Source: Cuneatibacter caecimuris
GTDB taxonomy: Bacteria; Bacillota; Clostridia; Lachnospirales; Lachnospiraceae
Assembly (NCBI RefSeq): GCF_004216775.1
Contig: NZ_SGXF01000002.1
Coordinates: 186,001 to 250,000, forward strand
Direction of reading: 5' to 3'
DNA: 64,000 nt
Positions 9,258-18,228 of the stretch are shown in pieces; the first letter of the stretch is position 1, and each line of letters starts with the position of its first letter. The translations under genes and the position numbers were made by a program. The notes under the pieces are model-generated. The model was not told the origin of the DNA, ran no database searches, and saw only the letters and a list, made by a program, of their open reading frames with translations.

Positions 9258-10280
9258 TCAGGAATTAAATCCAAATATTTTCTGAGCAATCTTGTAGCAC
9301 CAGATAATGCAGTCCCGGCCAGTCTTTCCGGGCATATGCAGCAGCCGTCCCACCAGCAGCTCATGGCGCATATGATGATACATTTTAGGGTTCTGCGCCT
9401 TCATATACTGCCACAGTTCCTTTTTCAGCGCCAAATTTTCTTTTGTTTCTCCCCGGATCAGCAGAACTGTGGTAATAGCAGTGATGATCATCAGATATTG
9501 ATACATATAATCCCGGAGATGCGGATTCTCCATTTTACTCAGATCATAGCTGTCATACATGATCTTGTTGACCCTGATCTGCTGGTCCAGCCGTCCCAGC
9601 ATCACTTTCTCATTCACAGACTGATCGCTTCTGCCGATAAAATACCGGTAAAAATTCACGTCCAGGTAATACATGGTTTTCACATAGGGAAGTGGCTGGT
9701 ACACATAAATATTGTCCACATAGAAGGTATGCTTCGGCAGCTCCAGGCCGCAGTCCCGCAGCAGCTGCGTACGGTAGATCACTGAATGCATCAGGATATA
9801 CTGCCACAATTTAAAATTCTTCACATCCTCCCAGGAAAAAAACGTCCCAATGGGAATCGCCTTGCGGTAATTCATCAGCTTTTTCCGCTTGACGCCTACT
9901 TTTTCATAGACAAAATTGGAAATCAGCATATCCAGGTTCTGGCCGTCCGCTACCACCTGCCGCAGAAGATCCAGAATCTTTTCATAAGAAGGGCCGTCCA
10001 CCCAATCATCGCTGTCCACAATTTTCAGGTATTTTCCGGACGCATTCCTGATTCCGGTGTTCACTGCCTCCCCATGGCCGCCGTTTTCCTGATGGATCAC
10101 CCGGACAATCCCAGGATATTTTTCCGCATATTCTTCCGCTATTTCCCCGGTTTTATCAGTGGAACCGTCGTCCACAATCAGAATTTCGACCTCTTCTCCT
10201 CCCGGCAGCAGCGTTTCCACACAGTGCCGCATATAATCCTGCGAATTATAACAGGGAATTGTCACCGTCAACAGTTTCAA
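9258..10280 (-). CDS. glycosyltransferase family 2
   Basis: A 340-aa GT-A enzyme. The N-terminus gives the fold directly: LTVTIPCYNSQDYMRHC, VEILIVDDGSTDKTGEIAEE, ENGGHGEAVNTGI, then the metal-binding ISDD-like VDSDDWVDGPS. The C-terminal 200 residues are helical with no clear membrane segment. It should transfer a sugar to an envelope polymer or lipid; donor and acceptor are unknown. The start is a TTG at 10280 with GGGGAGGG 8 bp upstream. Its first 35 bp overlap the end of the CPBP gene, so the two are translationally coupled. Confidence 0.88.
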   Translation of the reverse strand: MKLLTVTIPCYNSQDYMRHCVETLLPGGEEVEILIVDDGSTDKTGEIAEEYAEKYPGIVRVIHQENGGHGEAVNTGIRNASGKYLKIVDSDDWVDGPSYEKILDLLRQVVADGQNLDMLISNFVYEKVGVKRKKLMNYRKAIPIGTFFSWEDVKNFKLWQYILMHSVIYRTQLLRDCGLELPKHTFYVDNIYVYQPLPYVKTMYYLDVNFYRYFIGRSDQSVNEKVMLGRLDQQIRVNKIMYDSYDLSKMENPHLRDYMYQYLMIITAITTVLLIRGETKENLALKKELWQYMKAQNPKMYHHMRHELLVGRLLHMPGKTGRDCIIWCYKIAQKIFGFNS

Positions 10281-11118
10281 GAGTCTTACCCTCCCCAGGT
10301 TTCATTTTCATCTGCATCATCCAAAGCAGAGAGATGGCCGCCGCCAGACAAATCACTGTCAGCGCCATATAATAAATCATTCCGTTTGTTCCGCTGAAAA
10401 ACTGATTAATTTCCTCAGAATTACTGATCACCACGGACAGAATATTGGCAGCCGCATGGAACAGGATCGGGGCCAGAATATTTCTGAACTGCTCGTACAG
10501 AAACGCCATACCCAGTCCCAGCATTCCGGCGTAAATCAACTGAAGCATATTACCGTGGTAAATCCCAAAAATCAGCGCGGAAATCAAAGCAGCCGGCCAA
10601 AAATGAAGGTATGTCCTCATTCTTTTAAATACCAGGCCGCGGAAAATCAGCTCTTCTGCCACGGGCACCACCAAACCTGTCACCGCCAGCTGTAAGAGCA
10701 GCGGACTGCTGTAAATCAGCTGGTTCAGATTTTCCAAATCCTCCTGATACACAGCTGTCATTCCGGTAATATTCAAAAGCCCATTCAGCCCAAAGCAGGC
10801 ACAGGCTCCGATAATGAACGCAGCCGCATACCACAAGGGAGAAATCTTGCGCCGTACAGGCGCCAAAAACCGTTTATCTCTCTGATAAAAAAACAAGGCA
10901 ACAGGCAAAGTCAGAAGACTGGCAATTCCCGTGTAAAGCGTTGAATTTTTTACATAAGCCTGCATCAGGGCTTCCATCCCCTGCAGGTCAGTCCCCACGC
11001 GCATCTGCAGCGTCAGCACCATCATACCGCCGATGGAAACCAGGTTCAGAATTCCCCAGTGTATCAGCACAGGATACAATACGCGCCAGCAGCGCCACCC
11101 CCAATGGTCCTGTCTCAT
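10246..11118 (-). CDS. CPBP-family intramembrane metalloprotease
   Basis: A 290-aa polytopic protein with about eight hydrophobic helices. The Abi/CPBP motifs are present: EELIFRG (glutamates and arginine), FGIYHGN and the C-terminal ILFHAAAN. Homologues cleave CAAX-type or other membrane substrates and in Firmicutes are often linked to bacteriocin immunity. No bacteriocin precursor is seen nearby, so a housekeeping envelope role is more likely. It starts 14 bp after the DUF4358 gene and overlaps the GT2 gene. Confidence 0.85.
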   Translation of the reverse strand: MRQDHWGWRCWRVLYPVLIHWGILNLVSIGGMMVLTLQMRVGTDLQGMEALMQAYVKNSTLYTGIASLLTLPVALFFYQRDKRFLAPVRRKISPLWYAAAFIIGACACFGLNGLLNITGMTAVYQEDLENLNQLIYSSPLLLQLAVTGLVVPVAEELIFRGLVFKRMRTYLHFWPAALISALIFGIYHGNMLQLIYAGMLGLGMAFLYEQFRNILAPILFHAAANILSVVISNSEEINQFFSGTNGMIYYMALTVICLAAAISLLWMMQMKMKPGEGKTLETVDGDNSLL

Positions 11119-11132
11119 CGCATCTCCCTCTG

Positions 11133-11603
11133 TTATTTCAGATAAGAATTTATTATCTCTTTCGCCGCGGAAGCATCAGGGCCCACACAATACACCACAT
11201 ACAGCCCTTTTGTTTCCAGAACCGCATCCTTCAGCTTCGGCACCTGTTCCGGTCCATAACCTGCATAAGAAATCTGCAGCTCTTCATTTCTGGACTCGAT
11301 CATCTTTTTCAAGCCGTCCACTTTATCCGCGGAAGCCGCCTTGAACACAGCGATCTCCTCCGGTGTGCCGCCTGTTCCTGAATAAGTCAGGCTTTCTGCC
11401 ACTGCGGAAGCGTCCAGTCCCGTATAAAGCATCGCCGCATCCACCTCTGACAGTTCGTCCTCAAATGAGATCTCGCTCAGCAGCTCTTCCGCCAGCTTCT
11501 TCTGATCCAGCGTAAAATCTTTATCCTCATCCTTGGAATCCCCGCAGGCCGCCATGGTGAAAACCAGCGCCAGCGCCATCAGTAAACTTGCAATTTTTTT
11601 CAT
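11133..11603 (-). CDS. DUF4358 lipoprotein
   Basis: A 156-aa secreted lipoprotein. The signal peptide (KKIASLLMALALVFTM) ends in the lipobox MAAC. The mature part matches DUF4358: a helical start (LDQKKLAEELLSEISFEDEL), then Met/Leu-Tyr (AMLYTG) and the repeated pattern around EEIAVFKAAS. Function is unknown. In Firmicutes the family travels with SGNH hydrolases and O-acyltransferases, so a role in envelope acylation is inferred. It overlaps the upstream SGNH gene by 4 bp. Confidence 0.8.
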   Translation of the reverse strand: MKKIASLLMALALVFTMAACGDSKDEDKDFTLDQKKLAEELLSEISFEDELSEVDAAMLYTGLDASAVAESLTYSGTGGTPEEIAVFKAASADKVDGLKKMIESRNEELQISYAGYGPEQVPKLKDAVLETKGLYVVYCVGPDASAAKEIINSYLK

Positions 11604-12523
11604 GATTTACTCCTTTCTGCTGTATGGTGTCTCAGATACAGATACCAAACCTCGTAAAAACTTTTTGTCATATGCACGCCGTCTTTGGCGGCGCCATAGG
11701 CGAAAAGATGGCCGTTTTCATTGGTCATCACTTCATTCAGATCCAGATAATGAGCTCCGGTTTCCGCCGCCAGATCCATGATCAGGCAATTCATCTCATT
11801 CACCCTGGCGTTGGTATTCACGCCGTCATCCGACCGGGCCTGGGTCACATGAATAATCCCCTGCAGGTAAATCTCAGCGTCAGGCTGAATCTGCCTGATC
11901 CGTTCTAGGAAATTCCGGTAAAGCGACGTAAATTCTTCATCCGTCATCCATCCGGTTTCATTAATTCCCAGAGAAATATATATTTTTTTATACTGCTTCC
12001 TGCCCAGGGCCGTGATCACGCTCATTTTCTGATCCTCGCCCGGAACCTCCAGCCAGCGGTTCTCATTCTCGCTGCACACCCAGTCCACAGACATCCCCAC
12101 CTTTGTCAGGAAATCTGCTTTGGTGGCGCTGATACCGCTGTGCATGCGGAACCCCTCTGTTCTGGAATCTCCAATAAATACGGCATCGTCAAAATAGGAC
12201 GCTCCGGCATCCGGCCCCTCAGGGACAATCACAGATTTCTGTCGCGCCGAAAGATCCGGCATGGTCTCCAAATGCGCTTCTTCAGGCTCTGTAAACGCTG
12301 TCGGATCCGGCGTCACAGAATAATTCACTGTTTCTTCCGTTGGTTCTGTGGTTTCTTCCTCATAGTCGCTCAACGTAGACGAAGCATCCGTTGAATCCGG
12401 CTGTATGCCGGCCTCCTCCGTCCACCGGCTGGCAAGAAATATTACGCAGCCAAGAATGATCAGACACAGGGCCAGCGCCGCCAGAATAAGCATCTGCCTG
12501 CTCAAGCGTATCTTTTTCTTCAT
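11600..12523 (-). CDS. membrane-anchored SGNH/GDSL-type hydrolase
   Basis: A 307-aa protein with one N-terminal membrane anchor (MLILAALALCLIILGCVIFL), an acidic Thr/Glu-rich linker to about residue 90, and an SGNH hydrolase domain outside the cell. Block I is VFIGDSRTEG, block III is SLGINETG (Glu in place of the usual Asp), and the catalytic Asp-His pair is DGVHM near the C-terminus. Such enzymes remove or transfer acyl groups on envelope glycans. It has its own consensus promoter and heads the unit SGNH, DUF4358, CPBP, GT2. Confidence 0.85.
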   Translation of the reverse strand: MKKKIRLSRQMLILAALALCLIILGCVIFLASRWTEEAGIQPDSTDASSTLSDYEEETTEPTEETVNYSVTPDPTAFTEPEEAHLETMPDLSARQKSVIVPEGPDAGASYFDDAVFIGDSRTEGFRMHSGISATKADFLTKVGMSVDWVCSENENRWLEVPGEDQKMSVITALGRKQYKKIYISLGINETGWMTDEEFTSLYRNFLERIRQIQPDAEIYLQGIIHVTQARSDDGVNTNARVNEMNCLIMDLAAETGAHYLDLNEVMTNENGHLFAYGAAKDGVHMTKSFYEVWYLYLRHHTAERSKS

Positions 12524-12576
12524 GGTAATCCCTCATATTTTTCTTCTGTCAAAGGCAAAAGACGAGCCTGGATTTC

Positions 12577-12605
12577 ATTATAAGAGATTTCAGGAAGTTT
12601 TTCAA
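12577..12605 (-). promoter_or_regulatory. sigma-A promoter of the SGNH-DUF4358-CPBP-GT2 unit
   Basis: Minus strand TTGAAA (12605-12600), 17-bp spacer, perfect TATAAT (12582-12577), about 54 bp before the SGNH start. It lies just after the carB stop, so this unit need not depend on the carAB promoter. Confidence 0.75.
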
Positions 12606-12621
12606 CAGAAAAATATAATTG

Positions 12622-15600
12622 TTAGATTTCTGCAATATTTACCAGTTCCAGAGATTCATGCTGGTGTTCCAAACTGGTAATCAGAGCTTCCGCGGTATCG
12701 ATGGCAGTGAGCACATTCACCCCGGTTTCGATGGCGTGACGCCGGATCAGAAACCCGTCGTGGCTCTTCTGGGCGCCCTGGTTAGGCGTATCGATTACCA
12801 AATCAATGTGGCTGCTGTGGTCCAGCAGCAGATCCAGCAGGTTCGGAGATTCCTGTTCCAGCTTATTGATCTTCACCGCATGAACGCCGTTTTTATTCAG
12901 CGCTTTGGCAGTTCCCATGGTCGCGTATATCTCATAGCCGATCTTCTGGAACCTGCGGGCTATTTCCACAATGTCCTTCTTATCCGATTCCTTGACGGTA
13001 ATAATCATTTTTTTGCTCTGGGGCAGATTGATTCCTGCGCCCAGGAAAGCTTTGTACAGGGCTTCATGGAATGTTTTTGCGATCCCTAAACATTCCCCGG
13101 TGGATTTCATTTCCGGGCCCAGGCCGATATCCGCGCCCCGAAGCTTCTCAAAGGAAAATACCGGGATTTTAATCGCGTAATAAGCAGCTTCCGGCTGCAG
13201 GCCAGGCGTGTATCCCATGCTGCGGATGCTCTCTCCCATAATGACTCTGGCAGCCAGGCCAACAATAGGAATCCCAGTAACTTTGCTGATATAGGGAACC
13301 GTGCGGCTGGAACGGGGATTGACTTCAATGACATAGACCTCTCCGTCCGCCACAATAAACTGGATATTGATCAGTCCCTTTACATGCAGGGCTTTTGCAA
13401 GCCTGCGGGTGTATTCCTCAATCACCTGCTTGATTTCGGAAGACAGACTCTTGGCCGGGTACACGGAAATGCTGTCCCCGGAGTGGATCCCGGCGCGCTC
13501 GATGTGTTCCATGATGCCCGGAATCAGGATGTCCTCCCCATCGCAGACCGCGTCCACTTCGATTTCCTTGCCCACCAGATATTTATCTACCAGAATCGGG
13601 TGTTCCTGGGCGATCCGGTTGATAATGCCGATAAATTCAGTAATATCCTTATCATCTATAGCGATCTGCATGCCCTGGCCTCCCAGCACGTAGGAGGGGC
13701 GGACCAGCACAGGATATCCCAGATCATTGGCGGCCCTGATGGCTTCTTCACAAGTATATACTGTATGACCTGCAGGTCTGGGAATCCCGCACTTCTCCAA
13801 AATAGCGTCGAACAGCTCCCGGTCCTCCGCCGCGTCCACATCCGCCGCAGAGGTCCCCAGGATCGGCACGCCCATTTGCATCAGTGCTTCCGTCAGCTTG
13901 ATGGCTGTCTGGCCGCCGAACTGCACCACCGCTCCGTCAGGCCTTTCCAGATCCACAATGCTTTCCACATCCTCAGGGGTCAGCGGCTCAAAATACAGCT
14001 TATCTGCAATGTCAAAATCTGTGGAAACAGTTTCAGGATTGTTGTTGATAATAATTGTCTCGTAACCAGCCTTTTTAAACGCCCAGGTACAGTGTACGGA
14101 ACAGAAATCAAATTCTATGCCCTGGCCGATGCGGATGGGCCCGGAACCCAGCACCAGCACCTTTTTACGGTCCCTGGTCTCTTCCACTTCATTTTCACTG
14201 CCGAATACAGAATAATAATAGGGAGTTTCAGAGGCAAACTCCGCCGCGCAGGTATCCACCATTTTAAATGCCGCGGCAATCCCGTTTTCTCTGCGCATTG
14301 CTTTAATCTCTGCGGCGTCCTTCCCGGTCAGCCCGGCAATCACTGTATCAGGGAATTCCAGACGTTTCGCTTCCGCCAGCAATTCCGGAGTGAGAGGATT
14401 TTCTGCCAACGCCTTCTCCATTTCTGTAAGAATCGCGATTTTATCGATAAACCACAGGTCAATTTTCGTAATGTCATGGATCGTTTCCTGGCTGATTCCC
14501 CGGCGCAGCGCCTCCGCGATCACAAAGATCCGGCGGTCGTCCACAGTGCGCAGCATGTCCAGAATATCCTCCTGATCAAATTCGGAATAATCCCGGTCCA
14601 TCAGGCTGTCCACATGCTGTTCCAGAGAACGGATGGCCTTCATCAGGCCGCCCTCGAAATTACTGCATATGGCCATCACCTCGCCGGTAGCTTTCATCTG
14701 CGTGGTCAGCGTGCGCTTTGCGCTGATAAATTTGTCAAAGGGCAGGCGGGGAATCTTTACCACACAGTAATCCAGCATGGGTTCAAAGCTGGCGTAGGTC
14801 TTGCCGGTAATGGCGTTTTTGATCTCATCCAGCGTATAGCCCAGCGCGATTTTTGCCGCCACTTTGGCGATGGGGTAGCCGGTGGCTTTGGAAGCCAGCG
14901 CTGACGAGCGGCTCACCCTGGGATTTACCTCGATCACGCAGTATTCAAAGCTGTCCGGCTTCAACGCATACTGCACGTTGCAGCCGCCCGTAATGTTTAG
15001 TTCTGTAATGATATTCAGCGCAGAGGTGCGCAGCATCTGATATTCTTTGTCTCCCAGAGTCTGGGATGGAGCGACCACAATGCTGTCTCCGGTATGCACG
15101 CCCACCGGGTCGATGTTTTCCATGTTGCAGACCGTGATCACATTTCCCGCGCCGTCCCGCATCACCTCATATTCAATTTCTTTCCAGCCCGCGATGCAGC
15201 GCTCCACCAGCACCTGCCCTACTCTGGAAAGCCGCAGGCCGTTGGAGAGGATTTCCACCAGCTCTTCTTCATTATCCGCGATGCCGCCGCCGCTGCCGCC
15301 CAGAGTATAAGCGGGGCGAAGCACCACCGGATAGCCGATGCTGTTGGAAAAAGCGATGCCGTCTTCCACATTTTCCACCACCAGGGAAGGAGCGCAGGGC
15401 TCTCCTATTTTCTCCATGGTGGTCTTAAATTCCAGGCGGTCCTCCGCCTTTCTGATGGTTTCCGGCGTGGTGCCGATCAGGCGGCAGCCGTGTGCTGCCA
15501 GAAATCCGCTCTCCGCCAGCTCCATGCCAAGATTCAGCCCGGCCTGTCCGCCCAGGGTGGGCAGCACGCTGTCCGGTTTTTCCTTCAGGATAATCTGTTC

Positions 15601-15822
15601 CAGAACTTTCGCGGTAAGGGGTTCGATATATACCTCATCCGCAATATCTTTATCCGTCATGATGGTGGCCGGATTGGAATTCACCAGCACCACCTCAACG
15701 CCTTCTTCTCTCAGGGAGCGGCAGGCCTGGGTGCCTGCATAATCAAATTCGGCGGCCTGACCGATGATAATAGGGCCGGAGCCGATGACCAGTACCTTTT
15801 TTATGCTGCTGTCTTTAGGCAT
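12622..15822 (-). CDS. carB: carbamoyl-phosphate synthase large subunit
   Basis: 1066 aa, the normal length. Two homologous ATP-grasp halves are visible, each opening with a nucleotide-binding loop (KKVLVIGSGPIIIGQAAEFD at the N-terminus, KVLVLGSGPIRIGQGIEFD near residue 555). The C-terminal 140 residues form the allosteric MGS-like domain (KNGVHAVKINKL). It makes carbamoyl phosphate from glutamine-derived ammonia, bicarbonate and two ATP, for pyrimidines and arginine. The start overlaps the end of carA by 8 bp, as usual for a complex of fixed stoichiometry. Confidence 0.98.
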   Translation of the reverse strand: MPKDSSIKKVLVIGSGPIIIGQAAEFDYAGTQACRSLREEGVEVVLVNSNPATIMTDKDIADEVYIEPLTAKVLEQIILKEKPDSVLPTLGGQAGLNLGMELAESGFLAAHGCRLIGTTPETIRKAEDRLEFKTTMEKIGEPCAPSLVVENVEDGIAFSNSIGYPVVLRPAYTLGGSGGGIADNEEELVEILSNGLRLSRVGQVLVERCIAGWKEIEYEVMRDGAGNVITVCNMENIDPVGVHTGDSIVVAPSQTLGDKEYQMLRTSALNIITELNITGGCNVQYALKPDSFEYCVIEVNPRVSRSSALASKATGYPIAKVAAKIALGYTLDEIKNAITGKTYASFEPMLDYCVVKIPRLPFDKFISAKRTLTTQMKATGEVMAICSNFEGGLMKAIRSLEQHVDSLMDRDYSEFDQEDILDMLRTVDDRRIFVIAEALRRGISQETIHDITKIDLWFIDKIAILTEMEKALAENPLTPELLAEAKRLEFPDTVIAGLTGKDAAEIKAMRRENGIAAAFKMVDTCAAEFASETPYYYSVFGSENEVEETRDRKKVLVLGSGPIRIGQGIEFDFCSVHCTWAFKKAGYETIIINNNPETVSTDFDIADKLYFEPLTPEDVESIVDLERPDGAVVQFGGQTAIKLTEALMQMGVPILGTSAADVDAAEDRELFDAILEKCGIPRPAGHTVYTCEEAIRAANDLGYPVLVRPSYVLGGQGMQIAIDDKDITEFIGIINRIAQEHPILVDKYLVGKEIEVDAVCDGEDILIPGIMEHIERAGIHSGDSISVYPAKSLSSEIKQVIEEYTRRLAKALHVKGLINIQFIVADGEVYVIEVNPRSSRTVPYISKVTGIPIVGLAARVIMGESIRSMGYTPGLQPEAAYYAIKIPVFSFEKLRGADIGLGPEMKSTGECLGIAKTFHEALYKAFLGAGINLPQSKKMIITVKESDKKDIVEIARRFQKIGYEIYATMGTAKALNKNGVHAVKINKLEQESPNLLDLLLDHSSHIDLVIDTPNQGAQKSHDGFLIRRHAIETGVNVLTAIDTAEALITSLEHQHESLELVNIAEI

Positions 15823-16894
15823 GTTTTCTTCCCTCCATCATCTTCAAAAATCTATCGAACAGGTATGCGGAATCCTGAGGCCCGGGACATGCTTCCGGAT
15901 GGAACTGCACGGTAAAGATGTTTTTTCCTGTATAGGAAAGGCCCTCGTTTGTTCCGTCGTTCACATTTACGAAAGCCGGAACTGCAACCTTCTCATCCAG
16001 CCTGCTGGTGTCCACCACATATCCATGGTTCTGAGAAGAAATATATACCCTGCCTGTAGCCAGGTCCTTCACCGGATGATTTCCTCCCCTGTGCCCGTAT
16101 TTGAGCTTGTAAGTATCGCAGCCTGCGGCCAGCGCCATCAGCTGATGTCCGAGGCAGATCGCAAAAATCGGCACATCAGATTCATAAAGCTTCCTGATCT
16201 CCCCGATGATCTCCGTACATTCCTTCGGATCTCCGGGGCCATTGGAAAGCATAATGCCATCCGGCTGTGCCGCTAATATTTCTTCTGCGCTTGAAGAGGC
16301 CGGATAGATTGTCACTTCACATCCGCGGTCATTGAGAGAACGGGCGATATTGTTCTTTGCGCCAAAGTCCATCAATGCCACTTTATAGCCGCTTCCAGGC
16401 AATATATTTTTTTCTTTGCAGGTCACTTTCTTCACCGCGCCGGAAGGGGCGTAGCCTTTCAGTTTGGCAGTCACTTCCTCCAGATCAAACTGTTCGTTAC
16501 GGGTGATCATGCCGTTCATGGTGCCTTTTTCCCGGAGAATCTTTGTCAGCGCCCTGGTATCGATCCCCGCAATTCCCGGGATATCCTGCTCTTCCAGAAA
16601 ATCCTGTATTGTTTCTTCTGATCTGAAATTGCTGGGCTTACGGGAAAGCTCCCGCACAATATATCCGTCCGGCCATGCCTTCGCTGACTCCATATCAGCA
16701 CGGCAAACGCCATAGTTTCCAATCAGCGGATAGGTCATCACCACTGCCTGTCCCGCATAGGACGGGTCTGTCAGTACCTCCAGATAACCTGTCATAGACG
16801 TATTAAACACGATTTCACTGATCACTTCCCGGTCAGAACCGATCCCGGTACCTGTAAAAACATGCCCGTCTTCTAAAATAAGAAATGCTTTCAT
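15815..16894 (-). CDS. carA: carbamoyl-phosphate synthase small (glutaminase) subunit
   Basis: 359 aa. The N-terminal CPSase domain (LILEDGHVFTGTGIG, FNTSMTGYLEVLTDPSY) is followed by a class I glutamine amidotransferase domain with nucleophile loop FAICLGHQLMALA and the catalytic HPEA near the end (VQFHPEACPG). It hydrolyses glutamine and passes ammonia to CarB. The ATG at 16894 follows AAAGGTGGGA. The leader upstream contains a short ORF whose TGA overlaps this ATG (see 16891-16977), which suggests pyrimidine-linked control, although no PyrR site is visible. Confidence 0.97.
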   Translation of the reverse strand: MKAFLILEDGHVFTGTGIGSDREVISEIVFNTSMTGYLEVLTDPSYAGQAVVMTYPLIGNYGVCRADMESAKAWPDGYIVRELSRKPSNFRSEETIQDFLEEQDIPGIAGIDTRALTKILREKGTMNGMITRNEQFDLEEVTAKLKGYAPSGAVKKVTCKEKNILPGSGYKVALMDFGAKNNIARSLNDRGCEVTIYPASSSAEEILAAQPDGIMLSNGPGDPKECTEIIGEIRKLYESDVPIFAICLGHQLMALAAGCDTYKLKYGHRGGNHPVKDLATGRVYISSQNHGYVVDTSRLDEKVAVPAFVNVNDGTNEGLSYTGKNIFTVQFHPEACPGPQDSAYLFDRFLKMMEGRKHA

Positions 16895-16977
16895 GTTGTC
16901 CCACCTTTCCTAGTCCAGCTGCGGCAGATCCGCGCGCGGCAGCATAAAAATCCGTCTCCGCGCAAAAAAAAAGACAT
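16891..16977 (-). promoter_or_regulatory. 28-codon leader ORF before carA, with a U9 tract
   Basis: The presumed carAB transcript starts near 16993 and its first ATG is at 16977. From there a 28-codon frame runs to a TGA that overlaps the carA ATG (ATGA). Codons 2-5 consist of a run of nine U residues in the RNA (A9 at 16964-16972 on the plus strand). In enteric bacteria such runs near pyrimidine gene starts respond to UTP through slippage or leader-peptide attenuation. That this leader does so is inference. A shorter ORF (16945 to 16910) in another frame also exists. Confidence 0.35.
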
Positions 16978-16999
16978 AGTCCTGCCTTTAGTTTTTTGC

Positions 17000-17028
17000 A
17001 TTCTACCACAAAACCCGCCCTTTTACAA
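17000..17028 (-). promoter_or_regulatory. sigma-A promoter of carAB
   Basis: Minus strand TTGTAA (17028-17023), 17-bp spacer, TAGAAT (17005-17000). It is the only good promoter in the gap before carA and gives a leader of about 100 nt. Confidence 0.7.
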
Positions 17029-17078
17029 CAGTTTTTTCGGATTTATTTTTATTTAATGCTTTCTTCCTAAATTATTTC

Positions 17079-17107
17079 TTGACCTGAAGCAGTAAAATGT
17101 GTAAAGT
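17079..17107 (+). promoter_or_regulatory. sigma-A promoter of the zinc-ribbon gene
   Basis: TTGACC (17079-17084), 17-bp spacer and TAAAGT (17102-17107), about 33 bp before the ATG at 17140. Confidence 0.55.
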
Positions 17108-17139
17108 GGAACTATCCTATAAGAAAGAAGGTTCTATTC

Positions 17140-17553
17140 ATGCGATTCCGCGACAGACTCTACCAATTCATGCAGGGGCGCTACGGTCCCGACCAGTTCA
17201 CCTATTTCCTGATGGGGACTTATGTGGTGCTGACCCTCTTATCCATGTTTCTCCGGTTTCCGGTGGTATATGCCGTGTTGAATGTGTTGAGCTATGCAGC
17301 AGCAATCTACATGCTGTTTCGCATGTTTTCCAGAAATATCTATAAACGCCAGGCAGAGAATCAGATGTTTCTGCGTTTCTGGGCGCCTTTCGGCAGGTTT
17401 TTCAGCCTGCAGAAGCGCCGGGTCAAGGAGGGCAAAACCAGCCGGTTCTATTGCTGCCCCAAATGCAGACAGATTATCCGTGTTCCCAAGGGGAAGGGAA
17501 AGATTCAGATCACTTGTCCTAAATGCCGTAATTCTTTTATTAAAAAAACATGA
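17140..17553 (+). CDS. small membrane protein with C-terminal zinc ribbon
   Basis: 137 aa. Two hydrophobic helices (FLMGTYVVLTLLSMFLRF and VVYAVLNVLSYAAAIYMLF) are followed by a basic stretch and a zinc ribbon of two CxxC knuckles (CCPKCRQ and TCPKCRN, about residues 104-128). The family is frequent in Lachnospiraceae and has no assigned role. The ribbon should lie in the cytoplasm given the many basic residues before it. It has its own promoter, an AAGAAGG ribosome site, and is followed by repeat B, which probably ends its transcript. Confidence 0.8.
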   Translation: MRFRDRLYQFMQGRYGPDQFTYFLMGTYVVLTLLSMFLRFPVVYAVLNVLSYAAAIYMLFRMFSRNIYKRQAENQMFLRFWAPFGRFFSLQKRRVKEGKTSRFYCCPKCRQIIRVPKGKGKIQITCPKCRNSFIKKT

Positions 17554-17567
17554 GATATCGTTGAATG

Positions 17568-17650
17568 AAGCAGAGAAGCGGGGGTAACTCCGGAGGCTAT
17601 TTGCCGCAAGGCATCGAGCCTCCGGAGTTACCTCTTCCCGTCCCTCTGCC
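17568..17650 (+). repeat. structured intergenic repeat family B, copy 1
   Basis: A 16-bp perfect stem, GGTAACTCCGGAGGCT (17583-17598) with its complement at 17617-17632, holds a small inner hairpin TGCC-GCAA-GGCA (a GNRA tetraloop). An outer GCAGAG/CTCTGC pairing closes it. The loop region is 35/36 identical to the copy at 53019-53097, while the outer arms differ yet still pair. It is followed by GGGTTTTCTTC and may serve as a terminator. Confidence 0.8.
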
Positions 17651-17679
17651 GGGTTTTCTTCTCTCTGAAATTAAATTGT

Positions 17680-18213
17680 TTATCTTATTCCATGTAAATA
17701 TTCCACTAATGGGTCTAAATATTTTTTATCCGTCCAGTCGCAGGTTTGCCCGGCGGCTGTTATAAGGTCTCTCATCCATGGCTCACAGGCTTCGGGATTT
17801 TTTTTGACCACGAATTTCTGAAGCATTTTGCACAGGGTCCTGTCCAGAAATTTCATTTTGCTCTCATCCCATGCGCCTCTCCCGTAAAAAAGCGGGATTT
17901 CTTTTAAGTCCCCTGTCAGGTTATGCTCCTTGATTTTCTCTAATCCGTTCTCATCATAAGGAGAAGCGCCTACGCAGAATATTGCTGTTTTCTTATCTTT
18001 TAATCTGCTGAAATTTTCCCGTAAAAAGGATATTCCTGCTATTCCGGATGCGTAGATTCCACCGCACAATATGACTGTATCATATTGTTCCATCTCCTCC
18101 GCCGCTGCTTTCTTTGTTTCTATACAATCAAATTCTGTCATCTCTTTGAGCCATTCGGCATATTTTTTTGTGGCGCCATATTTGGACTGATATATTATAG
18201 TTCCCTTTTTCAT
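17680..18213 (-). CDS. flavodoxin-domain protein (HemG-like)
   Basis: A 177-aa flavodoxin fold. The FMN phosphate loop is IIYQSKYGATKKYAEWL at the N-terminus, followed by YDTVILCGGIYASG and TAIFCVGASPYDENG. It resembles the flavodoxin-like proteins related to protoporphyrinogen oxidase HemG. The electron partner is unknown. The start is the second ATG (18213), with AAGGAAG upstream. It follows a TetR gene by 15 bp and is probably controlled by it. Confidence 0.82.
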   Translation of the reverse strand: MKKGTIIYQSKYGATKKYAEWLKEMTEFDCIETKKAAAEEMEQYDTVILCGGIYASGIAGISFLRENFSRLKDKKTAIFCVGASPYDENGLEKIKEHNLTGDLKEIPLFYGRGAWDESKMKFLDRTLCKMLQKFVVKKNPEACEPWMRDLITAAGQTCDWTDKKYLDPLVEYLHGIR

Positions 18214-18228
18214 CACAACTTCCTTCCA

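Noticed and set aside
13384-14904. Long open frame on the plus strand opposite carB
   Set aside because: It lies wholly within carB, shows no family features and mirrors the codon bias of the real gene.
16895-17030. PyrR-binding attenuator before carA
   Set aside because: No anti-terminator/terminator pair with the PyrR loop consensus is visible, and no poly-U follows a stem.
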